A DNA stretch of 7,129 bases from Thermodesulfovibrionales bacterium (GTDB lineage Bacteria > Nitrospirota > Thermodesulfovibrionia > Thermodesulfovibrionales > SM23-35), in assembly GCA_022013235.1 (NCBI GenBank), contig JAKLQR010000343.1, positions 1 through 7,129 of the forward strand, written 5' to 3'. The notes under the pieces were generated by a model that saw only the letters and a list, made by a program, of their open reading frames with translations, was not told where the DNA came from and searched no databases. Position 1 is the first letter of the stretch. Each line of letters starts with the position of its first letter. This document shows, in pieces, positions 1 to 5,957 of this stretch. The translations under genes and the position numbers were made by a program.

Positions 1-77
1 CTGATTCTACCACACTTTTTTACTTCAAGTAACTTTCACCATTTCATTTCTTTTCAATTATCTAACAGGATATCGAG

Positions 78-1196
78 ATGAAGCCAATACCATTAGAGAA
101 TACAAAGAAAAAGCAGAAGATCTTAATAGTTGACGATGAAGAAAAGGACCTGAGATTAATTAAAGCAATGCTTGGTATCTATGATTTTAATATTGAGACA
201 GCAAGAAATGGTCTGGAGGCATTCGAAATAGCAAAGAAAATGTTTCCCGATTTAATCTTGCTGGATATTTTAATGCCTGTGATGGACGGGTACGAGGTAT
301 GCAAAAGACTTAAAGAAGACCCTTCAACGCAGCATATTCCTGTTGTAATGCTGACCTCACTTGCAGATAAGGATGCAAAGATAAAAGGTCTTACTGCAGG
401 GGCTCATGATTTTCTTACAAAGCCGATTGACAGAGCAGAGTTGTTTCTCCGCGTCAAGAACCTGCTGAAAGTGAAACAATTTGAAGATTATTTGTTATTA
501 AATAAACAAATACTGGAAAATGAAGTGAGAAAGAGAACATATGAATTACAGGATGCCCTTGAAGAAATTGAAAAAGCCTACGCAAAAATACAAGAAAATT
601 ATATAGAAACTATTAATCGTCTGACCCTCGCTGCTGAATACAGGGATGAGGATACAGCAGTCCATATTAAAAGGATTAGCTTTTATTGTAGAGCTCTCTC
701 CGAACAGCTTGGAAAGCCCGATAATTTTACAGAGACTATCTTTTATGCCAGTCCCATGCATGATATAGGCAAGATAGGCATACCTGATAGTATTTTACTC
801 AAACCTGGGAATCTTACTTATGAAGAGTTCGAGATAATGAAGAGCCATACCCGTATAGGTGCAAAGATACTGGGAGGCTCAACGTCAGATTTTCTAATAG
901 CCGGTGAAATAATAGCGCTGACACATCATGAACGATGGGATGGTTCAGGGTATCCGGATGGACTTAAAGGAGAGGAAATTTCCCCTATGGGAAGGATAAT
1001 GCATTTAGTTGATATATACGATTCATTAAGAAGTAGAAGGCCTTATAAGCCTCAATTCAGTCATGAAAAAGCTTGTGAGATCATTACGAGGGGCGATAGA
1101 AGGACAATGCCTGATCATTTTGATCCTCAGATACTTCAGGTATTCAATGACATCCACATGCAGTTTGAGGAGATCTACGAAAGCCATCAGGATTAG
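78..1196 (+). CDS. Response regulator with HD-GYP output domain (predicted cyclic-di-GMP phosphodiesterase)
   Basis: 372 residues. An N-terminal receiver domain (about 13-130) carries the acidic pair D19/D20, phospho-acceptor D63 in LLDILMPVMDG, T93 and K115 in FLTKPID, so it should accept phosphate from an unseen histidine kinase. A charged, probably coiled-coil linker (about 135-178) leads to an HD-GYP domain (about 178-365) with E187-Y-R-D, H196, the HD pair H228/D229 in MHDIGKIGIPD, HHE at 283-285, G291-Y292-P293, and D312/D315 followed by RPYK. All expected metal ligands appear present, so hydrolysis of cyclic-di-GMP in the cytoplasm is likely. AACAGGA ends seven bases before the ATG and acts as a plausible ribosome site. 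The gene is followed 99 bases later by a diguanylate cyclase, a common pairing of opposing enzymes. The receiver and HD-GYP assignments are firm; the signal and target are unknown. Confidence 0.95.
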   Translation: MKPIPLENTKKKQKILIVDDEEKDLRLIKAMLGIYDFNIETARNGLEAFEIAKKMFPDLILLDILMPVMDGYEVCKRLKEDPSTQHIPVVMLTSLADKDAKIKGLTAGAHDFLTKPIDRAELFLRVKNLLKVKQFEDYLLLNKQILENEVRKRTYELQDALEEIEKAYAKIQENYIETINRLTLAAEYRDEDTAVHIKRISFYCRALSEQLGKPDNFTETIFYASPMHDIGKIGIPDSILLKPGNLTYEEFEIMKSHTRIGAKILGGSTSDFLIAGEIIALTHHERWDGSGYPDGLKGEEISPMGRIMHLVDIYDSLRSRRPYKPQFSHEKACEIITRGDRRTMPDHFDPQILQVFNDIHMQFEEIYESHQD

Positions 1197-1227
1197 ATTT
1201 ATATGTCAACACATAGAGGATAGACTG

Positions 1228-1299
1228 ATGATAGAGACAAGAGGAGAGTACAGTTTGCAAAAAATATATCATGAAAATATAGCTTATAAAAAGTTATGA
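1228..1299 (+). CDS. Possible 23-aa leader ORF translationally coupled to the GGDEF gene
   Basis: A 23-codon reading frame (starting MIETRGEYSL) begins at an ATG seven bases after a good Shine-Dalgarno, AGAGGA at 1215-1220. Its TGA overlaps the ATG of the next gene as ATGA. The GGDEF gene itself has only AT-rich sequence, with no Shine-Dalgarno, in front of its start, so re-initiation by ribosomes finishing this short frame would explain how it is translated. The peptide matches no family I know. Chance occurrence is quite possible; the overlap and ribosome site are what is seen, the coupling is inference. Confidence 0.3.
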   Translation: MIETRGEYSLQKIYHENIAYKKL

Positions 1300-2048
1300 A
1301 ATCAAAACTGGCAATTGCTATTACTCTTTGGGGATGGCTACTCTTTGTGGTCTGGTTATCCTATGATTATGCTGAATATCAGGATCGCTGGATTATTCAT
1401 ATTTTTCAGCGAGCTTACAGTTATGAAGTGCATGCCTTTCACATATTAATTTTTCTCATACCTTTCATTTACACATTCTTGGGATATCTTGTGAACGAAA
1501 GAGAGAAGCTTCTCGAAATAATTAGAGAATCCGAAGAAAAATACCGGGCGCTTGCTCTTGTTGATGAGCTTACGGGACTTTATAACAGGAGAGGATTCTT
1601 GATTATGGTTAAACATTTTTTAAAGATAGTAAAACGGCAGAAGAAAGGCGTATTCTTGCTTTATGCTGATGTCGATGAACTCAAACGCATTAATGATACG
1701 TGGGGGCATACAGAAGGAGACGCGGCTTTAATTGAGACGGCAAAGATCCTCAAAAATAACTATCGGGAATCTGATATTATCGCCCGCATCAGTGGCGATG
1801 AGTTTGTAATTATTCCGGTTGGTACTGGTCAGGACTGTATCGATATAGTGGTTAACCGTTTGAAGGAAGCGCTGGATATTTATAATGCACAAAGCAATTG
1901 CGGGTACAAATTATCATTAAGTGTTGGGATAGCGTTCTACGATCCAGAACATCCTTGTACTATTGAAAAACTGTTGGCTCAAGCTGATAAATCGATGTAT
2001 GAACATAAAAAGAGTAAGAAGCCCATAGAGATCAGCCCGTTATGTTAA
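1296..2048 (+). CDS. Membrane-anchored GGDEF diguanylate cyclase
   Basis: 250 residues. Two N-terminal membrane helices (about 5-23 and 46-66) flank a short, probably extracytoplasmic loop rich in aromatic and charged residues. A helical linker (67-87) joins them to a GGDEF domain (about 88-245) beginning with the typical DELTGLYNRRGF. The substrate/metal segment YADVDELKRINDTWGH (123-138) is intact. The signature is SGDEF (166-170) instead of GGDEF; first-position substitutions are known in some active cyclases. RESD at 157-160, five residues before it, fits the RxxD inhibitory site for product feedback. The predicted role is making cyclic-di-GMP from two GTP at the inner membrane. The loop is too short for a known sensor domain, so the input is unclear. 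It sits downstream of an HD-GYP phosphodiesterase gene, probably in one operon. No Shine-Dalgarno precedes the ATG; see the overlapping short ORF. Confidence 0.92.
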   Translation: MKSKLAIAITLWGWLLFVVWLSYDYAEYQDRWIIHIFQRAYSYEVHAFHILIFLIPFIYTFLGYLVNEREKLLEIIRESEEKYRALALVDELTGLYNRRGFLIMVKHFLKIVKRQKKGVFLLYADVDELKRINDTWGHTEGDAALIETAKILKNNYRESDIIARISGDEFVIIPVGTGQDCIDIVVNRLKEALDIYNAQSNCGYKLSLSVGIAFYDPEHPCTIEKLLAQADKSMYEHKKSKKPIEISPLC

Positions 2049-2086
2049 CTTTCTGCCAATTATTAACAGAAAGAGCGGTATACGGG
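2036..2086 (+). other. Weak stem-loop at the end of the GGDEF gene
   Basis: CTTTCTG (2049-2055) can pair with CAGAAAG (2067-2073), and an outer CCCGT (2036-2040) with ACGGG (2082-2086). There is no T-run after it, so it is not a convincing intrinsic terminator; it may stabilise the mRNA end. The remaining sequence to 2176 holds no gene or motif that I recognise. Confidence 0.25.
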
Positions 2087-2218
2087 AGAGCGAGCAGGGT
2101 AAGACAAGAAATCAGCCCATAAGCTAATTACCAGAAATAAGGAAATGTAACGCGCACTTGAAAAGATAAGACTACTTTGACAAATTTCTTTACTGTGTTC
2201 ACGATTGAATTAGTTTTT

Positions 2219-2247
2219 TTGGTAAAGATTCAAAATGATTTTATAAA
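2219..2247 (+). promoter_or_regulatory. Candidate sigma-70-type promoter for the CheY-like gene
   Basis: TTGGTA (2219-2224) and TATAAA (2242-2247), separated by 17 bases, match the -35 and -10 consensus at four and five of six positions. Transcription would start near 2254, at the edge of the long palindrome, which is a classic position for a repressor site. A perfect TTGACA occurs at 2177-2182 but has only a poor -10 at the right distance (CACGAT), so I prefer the downstream pair. Confidence 0.45.
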
Positions 2248-2252
2248 AATAA

Positions 2253-2278
2253 TTATATTGGACATATGTCCAATATAA
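2253..2278. promoter_or_regulatory. 26-bp perfect palindrome, probable operator
   Basis: The sequence is exactly self-complementary over 26 bases, centred between 2265 and 2266, with the core TTGGACATATGTCCAA and AT-rich flanks. There is no loop, which favours a dimeric protein-binding site over an RNA hairpin. It overlaps the predicted transcription start and ends 12 bases before the GTG of the CheY-like gene, so a bound protein should block transcription or elongation. The cognate regulator is not in this window and I cannot assign a family from the core. Confidence 0.6.
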
Positions 2279-2290
2279 CAATGGATTACT

Positions 2291-2656
2291 GTGAGCAGAA
2301 AAATACTTATAGTAGATGATGAAAAGTTAAATAGAAAACTCTTTGGAGCTATTTTTGAGTATGCTGGATATATAATAATACAGGCTGAAGATGGCCAACA
2401 AGCAATTCAGCTTGCAAAAGAAACTATACCCGATCTGATTCTAATGGATATACAAATGCCTGTCATGGACGGCATCGAGGCATTGAGGATTCTGAAATCG
2501 GAACCAACTACTAAAGACATTCTAGTGATTGCCTTTACATTTCATGATTCGACAAAATACCAGGAGAAACTTCTGGAGTATGGCTTCAACGGCTTTATCT
2601 CAAAGTCCATAGGTACAAAAGAGATTTTGAATGCTATCAAATCAATCTTTGGTTAG
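2291..2656 (+). CDS. Single-domain CheY-like response regulator
   Basis: 121 residues, a complete receiver domain and nothing else. D9/D10 form the acidic pocket, D53 (LMDIQMPVMDG) is the phospho-acceptor, T83 is the switch residue and K105 the conserved lysine. The residue after the lysine, usually proline (KP), is serine here (FISKSIG), a mild departure that may alter the beta5-alpha5 loop. With no output domain, it probably works by protein contact, as in motor switching, phosphorelays or DivK-like kinase control. The start is a GTG; no in-frame ATG lies nearby and the Shine-Dalgarno is weak (GGAT at 2283-2286). It is 242 bases from the GGDEF gene behind its own promoter and palindrome, so it is probably a separate transcription unit. 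The kinase and partner are not visible. Confidence 0.93.
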   Translation: MSRKILIVDDEKLNRKLFGAIFEYAGYIIIQAEDGQQAIQLAKETIPDLILMDIQMPVMDGIEALRILKSEPTTKDILVIAFTFHDSTKYQEKLLEYGFNGFISKSIGTKEILNAIKSIFG

Positions 2657-2911
2657 CTTCAGTTTGCACAATATTTATTCCACATAATCTGGAGGCATGA
2701 CAATTTATAGTAGTAGAGGATTTAGCATCACAAGCAAGTATTTTTAACGAGCATAGTTTAAAGATTATCATCTGCCATTCAGTAGCACCTTTTCCGCCAA
2801 GAACGTTATACCATAACTTTCAAACAATAATTATCATTATTAATGTAAGTAGCCCACCACTCTTTCCCGGTAAAAGTCACACAAAATAAATTTTCTCTTC
2901 GATGCGCATTT
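2657..2911. other. Intergenic stretch with no supported gene
   Basis: AT-rich sequence between the CheY-like gene and possible transposase remains. Frames on both strands are broken by frequent stops. A loosely Fur-box-like AT-rich segment lies at 2826-2844, but no gene starts after it on either strand. No terminator with a T-run is evident after the CheY-like gene. Confidence 0.5.
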
Positions 2912-3219
2912 GATGAAGTCATCTGTCCTGCTTGTTATGAAAGGTAGTCTTGGTCACTCAAGAAAGCATGAGGGCATGTTTGTTTGAACAGGAAATGCAC
3001 GATATCGAAAATTTCAGGTGTAAATAGTTCTATTCAAAAGGTTGCTCTCCAAGGAAAATCCAACTGGAGTTTACTTTAGGGAGTACTTCTCGTGGGCAGT
3101 CTATCTTTGTTTTTGCGGCCTTCTCTGTGTTATCAATATTTCTTGTAATCTCAGTTTTAAAGGGCTTTTCTTTTCGCACGATCTCTCGCGTGTTAATCAA
3201 GTGGTCTGCTATTTGGTAA
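2912..3219 (+). pseudogene. Possible decayed IS1595-type transposase remnant
   Basis: Translated in successive frames, this stretch gives pieces in the order expected for an IS1595-family N-terminus. First is DEVICPACYER then, after a stop, SWSLKKA and CLNRKC, resembling the zinc ribbon. Next, in another frame, FREYFSWAVYL resembles the conserved 'PLR-WF-A-' segment. Last, in the third frame, ISVLKGFSFRTISRVLIKWSAIW resembles the following 'ISAL-LGF-YRT-WR-LHK' helix pair when shortened by several residues. Stops and at least two frame changes interrupt it. The second cysteine pair is CxxxxC rather than CxxC, and no terminal repeats or target duplication were found. The resemblance is from memory of the family and could be chance. 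Confidence 0.27.
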
Positions 3220-3243
3220 TAGAGTTGAGTTTCATATTATTAT

Positions 3244-3510
3244 TCATCGTTGAATGAATAAAATTGCAACCAATCCGCCAACTATCAAAGCATAGAATAA
3301 TTCTTCAGGTGTAGAGACCGTTAATCCTACCTGGGAGAACAGATATTGAATGGCTAATAGGAAGATAATGATTAGTCCTATTCCAATGATAACCGGGAGG
3401 AGGTACTTGAGGATCAAAAAAACTAAACCCAGAAAGGTTAATTTTTCGCCGGTTTCGAATTCATATTTTGGCATAATAATATTTAGATAAAATGTTAATG
3501 AGGATTTCAT
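3244..3510 (-). CDS. Small two-helix membrane protein, function unknown
   Basis: 88 residues. A short polar N-terminus is followed by a long hydrophobic region (about 26-57, possibly two helices split at K35), a short polar stretch (VSTPEEL) and a final helix (about 70-86) ending in QR. No cleavable signal or known domain is evident. It starts 48 bases after the end of the VirD4-like ATPase gene on the same strand, with no terminator between, so the two are likely co-transcribed. That ATPase lacks the membrane anchor normal in coupling proteins; this protein could recruit it to the membrane, which is inference from context. No Shine-Dalgarno is seen before M1. A second possible start is M13 (ATG at 3474-3472), also without one. 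The gene is probably real, but the exact start is uncertain. Confidence 0.6.
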   Translation of the reverse strand: MKSSLTFYLNIIMPKYEFETGEKLTFLGLVFLILKYLLPVIIGIGLIIIFLLAIQYLFSQVGLTVSTPEELFYALIVGGLVAILFIQR

Positions 3511-3558
3511 TGCTGAATATTTTTTAAAGTTTTGAAGTTTCTTTTAATTTTTATTTTG

Positions 3559-4833
3559 CTAACCATATCCGCTCCCCCTATGAATTTTTTCCTCCACACT
3601 ATGTCGTTTCTTTGCATATTTTTCCCTTGATACCCTGATGATCTTTTCGGCGTTTACTCCCGCATCACGTAGCTTTTCAGGGGGTAAGGTTATTGCCGAA
3701 AAAGCCTCACCCGCAACTCCGTCTATCATGAGTCTCAAATAAATATGGTACTTAGGTAAGCTGCAAAAATTTTCCTCTGTAAAAGTCCCTATTTCCTTTT
3801 CAAGGCATTCTGCATCTTCTGCCCCTACCCTAAAACTAATAAGCGTCCCACAGTTTCCAAAAACAGCTTTCCTCACTTTTTCGTCTATCTGCTCAATATA
3901 CTGGTTTGCCAGGATCAGATTTAGCCGGTATTTCCGGGCTTCGGATAATATGTTTGCAAATGATTCTGTGGCAAAGTTCTGAAATTCATCCACGTACAAA
4001 TAGAAGTCTTTCCTCTGCTCCTCTGGTGTATCTACTCTCGCCATTGTGGCAAGTTGGATCTTGGTTATCATCAATGCTCCAAGGAGAGCAGAGTTATCTT
4101 CCCCTATCCTTCCTTTGGAGAGGTTCATGATCAGGATTTTCTGGTTATCCATTACATCCCTCACATCAAAGGAAGATTTCTTTTGACCGATGATATTTCT
4201 CATCAGGGAACTCGAAAGAAACTGCCCAACTTTATTCTGGATAGGCGCTATAGCCTCGCTTCTCAATCTCTCCGAATACCCCGCGAATTCCTTTCCCCAG
4301 AAGTCTTTTATCACAGGGTCCCTGATCTTACTGAGAACATCCATCCGGTAGTCTTCATCAACCAGAATGCGAAGAACTCCTGTGAGGGTTGATCCGGGAT
4401 ATTCAATCAAGGTAAGGATTGCATTTCTCAAAATATATTCCAGTCTTGGACCCCAGCTGTCTGCCCAGATCTTTTTGAACACCCCTATGAGGCCTGAAGC
4501 GGTTAAATGACGTGTAGAAGGGTTTACATCATACATAACATTAAACGCTATGGGATAATCCTGGTCAGATGGGTTAAAATAAATGACATCATTGATCCGG
4601 TGAGAAGGGACAGCCTTGAGGAGATTTTCTGCGGTGTCTCCGTGAGGATCGACATAGGCCACCCCGTGCCCGTTCCGGATATCCTGGATCACCATAGTTT
4701 CAAGGAGATTCGTTTTCCCCATTCCGGTCTTTCCGACTATATACATATGACGTCTTCTGTCATCAGTCTTGATTCCGAAACGTTTCCCTTCATTCCTGAA
4801 ATTCGTCTTCCCGACAAACGTTATATCTGACAT
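3559..4833 (-). CDS. VirD4/TraG/TraD-like ATPase (type IV secretion DNA-binding domain family), anchorless
   Basis: 424 residues forming a RecA/HerA-like motor. The Walker A is GKTGMGKTN (34-42, K40), a VDPHGD strand is at 61-66, and the Walker B is LYVDEF (279-284, D282/E283). These are followed by the sensor-like LANQYIEQI (308-316) and RVGAEDAECLEKEIG (335-349). Segments such as FGIKTDDRRRHMYIVG and the SWGPRLEYILRN stretch are typical of the coupling-protein-like ATPases annotated as 'type IV secretion system DNA-binding domain'. Family members use ATP to move DNA, often at the membrane, but this one has no N-terminal helices: the start lies only about 30 residues before Walker A. It is followed by a gene for a two-helix membrane protein. 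No Shine-Dalgarno precedes the ATG, while a consensus -10 lies just upstream, so the mRNA may be leaderless. The substrate could be plasmid, element or chromosomal DNA; conjugation is not shown by this window. Confidence 0.88.
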   Translation of the reverse strand: MSDITFVGKTNFRNEGKRFGIKTDDRRRHMYIVGKTGMGKTNLLETMVIQDIRNGHGVAYVDPHGDTAENLLKAVPSHRINDVIYFNPSDQDYPIAFNVMYDVNPSTRHLTASGLIGVFKKIWADSWGPRLEYILRNAILTLIEYPGSTLTGVLRILVDEDYRMDVLSKIRDPVIKDFWGKEFAGYSERLRSEAIAPIQNKVGQFLSSSLMRNIIGQKKSSFDVRDVMDNQKILIMNLSKGRIGEDNSALLGALMITKIQLATMARVDTPEEQRKDFYLYVDEFQNFATESFANILSEARKYRLNLILANQYIEQIDEKVRKAVFGNCGTLISFRVGAEDAECLEKEIGTFTEENFCSLPKYHIYLRLMIDGVAGEAFSAITLPPEKLRDAGVNAEKIIRVSREKYAKKRHSVEEKIHRGSGYG

Positions 4834-4842
4834 TAATTAAGC

Positions 4843-4848
4843 ATTATA
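4843..4848 (-). promoter_or_regulatory. Consensus -10 hexamer giving a near-leaderless ATPase transcript
   Basis: Read on the - strand, TATAAT ends nine bases before the ATPase ATG (4833). A start about seven bases after the hexamer would leave only a few untranslated bases, in keeping with the absence of a Shine-Dalgarno. At 17-base spacing the -35 is GTAATA, a poor match. The preceding gene ends in a strong terminator, so a promoter is required somewhere in 4834-4885. Confidence 0.4.
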
Positions 4849-4885
4849 ATAAATTAGTTAAATAGTATTACTTAAAGCTATACTT

Positions 4886-4926
4886 TTATAAAAAGAAAGG
4901 GCGTTCCTGGTTCAGGAAGCCCTTTT
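4886..4926 (-). terminator. Intrinsic terminator after the primase-like gene
   Basis: The stem pairs AAAGGGC (4896-4902) and TTCCTG (4904-4909) with CAGGAA (4913-4918) and GCCCTTT (4919-4925): 13 base pairs, one bulged base (4903) and a three-base loop. On the - strand it is followed by TCTTTTTATA, and it begins eight bases after the stop codon. It separates the primase-like gene from the ATPase gene. The opposite strand also has a short T-rich tail, so it may work in both directions. Confidence 0.85.
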
Positions 4927-4933
4927 AATTTGT

Positions 4934-5713
4934 TTACTTCTTGAGAATCCTCATGTAGTTCTGCAGGTTTCTCACTGCCTGCACTGAGATTTCATCAAGG
5001 TTTTTGATCTCGTAGGAGAAGGACACATATTTGCACTTATTCAGAAGCGCAAAATGAGTCGTTGAAAGATACGGTAACCCAAAGTTACAGACTGCCTGCT
5101 GCCCCTGTGAGAGGAGTCTCACACAGTCAAGCATATCGGTGGTGAACTGCACCTCCTGTTCCGTGTCAATGCGGTTGAAGTTGTAGAGATAGAGTTCCGG
5201 GTTAAATGAGTGATGGAAGATCGGCTTTCCGTCCTTGATTCTGATCCCATAGTAGGCTATCTTCTTATCCATTTCGTCATAGACGGTAAAGGCGATACAA
5301 CCTGATAGCATGGTTTTTCCCTTGGGTCTTCCAATGCCCAGTTTTACACAGACTTCCTCGGATATCCCTTGGAGCTCAAGATACTGGTCGTATTCAAGTT
5401 CATACCCAAGAGAAAGCTCCTTGGCCACCTTAGAAGCAGGATACTGAATGGCTTTCTCATTTAAGAGGTTTTTGGCATCCTCCCAGGTCATCTCCATGAC
5501 TTCCATCACAAGGCTTATGATCTGACCTGATCGTTTACACTCCGGGCAGTACCAGACATTCTTCTTGTCTCCATATGCCCTGATGACAGCCTTTCCCTCA
5601 TTACACTTGGTGCAGGGATAGTGCACATATGATCCAGATTGTCCTCCCTCGATACCCATAAGGTGTAATGCCTTCATGGTATCAACTGCCTGCAGTGTAT
5701 CGGTATAGTTCAT
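4934..5713 (-). CDS. Zinc-ribbon (CHC2-like) DnaG-primase-related protein with degenerate TOPRIM
   Basis: 259 residues. A zinc ribbon at about 31-59 has C34-x2-C37 and C56-x2-C59 (HYPCTKC, WYCPEC), like the DNA-binding N-terminus of DnaG-type primases. A short helical region (60-120) leads into a primase core-like part: SGCIAFTVYDE (137-147), YYGIRIKDGKP (154-164) and LYLYNFNRI (174-182) mirror 'RIVFPI-D--G', 'FGGR----KP' and 'LYGL--A' of DnaG. In the next segment, where DnaG has the catalytic EGYxD, this protein has T192-D-M-L-D196. Where DnaG has DxD, it has SFSYEI (231-236). The TOPRIM metal site thus looks lost, suggesting DNA binding or a regulatory role rather than primer synthesis. Full DnaG is about twice as long. 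AAAGGAGT lies six bases before the ATG and fixes the start. A terminator follows. The zinc ribbon is firm; loss of activity is inferred from a by-eye alignment. Confidence 0.78.
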   Translation of the reverse strand: MNYTDTLQAVDTMKALHLMGIEGGQSGSYVHYPCTKCNEGKAVIRAYGDKKNVWYCPECKRSGQIISLVMEVMEMTWEDAKNLLNEKAIQYPASKVAKELSLGYELEYDQYLELQGISEEVCVKLGIGRPKGKTMLSGCIAFTVYDEMDKKIAYYGIRIKDGKPIFHHSFNPELYLYNFNRIDTEQEVQFTTDMLDCVRLLSQGQQAVCNFGLPYLSTTHFALLNKCKYVSFSYEIKNLDEISVQAVRNLQNYMRILKK

Positions 5714-5719
5714 GGTAAA

Positions 5720-5727
5720 ACTCCTTT
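5720..5727 (-). promoter_or_regulatory. Strong ribosome binding site of the primase-like gene
   Basis: AAAGGAGT, read on the - strand, stands six bases before the ATG at 5713. It is the best Shine-Dalgarno of any large gene in the window and contrasts with the ATPase and Replic_Relax genes, which have none. Confidence 0.75.
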
Positions 5728-5792
5728 CTCATTGCGGATTTTTGAAGGTTATTTGTAAGAAACTCAGACTTGCCTCATTGGAAACCGGCTTT

Positions 5793-5814
5793 TCAGCAGC
5801 AGGTTGGCTGCTGA
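5793..5814. repeat. Inverted repeat, 8-bp stem, 6-base loop
   Basis: TCAGCAGC (5793-5800) and GCTGCTGA (5807-5814) are perfect complements around AGGTTG, followed by the palindrome AGAGGCCTCT (5816-5825). Neither strand has a T-run after it, so it is not a terminator. It lies in the leader of the primase-like gene. Confidence 0.6.
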
Positions 5815-5861
5815 GAGAGGCCTCTTATCCGTCCTTCCTGTTTCTGCCTTGATGGTTTCAC
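5793..5861 (-). CDS. Possible 22-aa ORF or ATG-TGA start-stop behind a perfect Shine-Dalgarno
   Basis: On the - strand AGGAGG (5876-5871) is followed, seven bases later, by ATG (5863-5861) and at once by TGA (5860-5858), a start-stop. One frame over, a GTG at 5861 opens 22 codons (VKPSRQKQEGRIRGLSQQ, then PTCC) that stop inside a TCAGCAGC/GCTGCTGA hairpin. The ribosome site is clear; what it serves is not. It could be a basic leader peptide, a ribosome-holding start-stop that controls the primase-like gene about 80 bases downstream, or the remains of a lost gene. Confidence 0.3.
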   Translation of the reverse strand: MKPSRQKQEGRIRGLSQQPTCC

Positions 5862-5902
5862 ATGGTTTTTCCTCCTTTTTGGGTTTTTAAATAGAATTTG
5901 GG

Positions 5903-5938
5903 ATAACCCTGGCCGCCGCGTTGGGCGGCAAGGGTTAT
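5903..5938. repeat. Strong GC-rich hairpin, 15-bp stem with one mismatch
   Basis: ATAACCCTGGCCGCC (5903-5917) pairs with GGCGGCAAGGGTTAT (5924-5938) with a single mismatch and a six-base loop, GCGTTG. It lies between the Replic_Relax and primase-like genes. No T-run follows on either strand, so simple termination is unlikely. Candidates are an mRNA processing or stabilising hairpin, a replication or transfer origin structure, or a REP-like element; the sequence does not decide among them. Confidence 0.7.
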
Positions 5939-5957
5939 GACGAGTCAGTCCTTTTGG

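Noticed and set aside
546..761. Antisense frame inside the HD-GYP gene
   Set aside because: Shadow of a well-supported coding gene; no family features.
2177..2205. Perfect TTGACA as promoter of the CheY-like gene
   Set aside because: No acceptable -10 at 16-18 bases; the downstream TTGGTA/TATAAA pair fits better.
2826..2844. Fur-box-like AT-rich segment
   Set aside because: The match is loose, the region is AT-rich, and no gene starts downstream on either strand.
3042..3257. 71-codon + strand frame with hydrophobic residues
   Set aside because: It opens at a TTG with no Shine-Dalgarno and runs into the 3' end of the opposite gene. Its best part is better explained as one frame of a decayed transposase.
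3906..4830. Several + strand frames antisense to the ATPase gene
   Set aside because: They mirror a strongly conserved ATPase on the other strand and have no recognisable domains.
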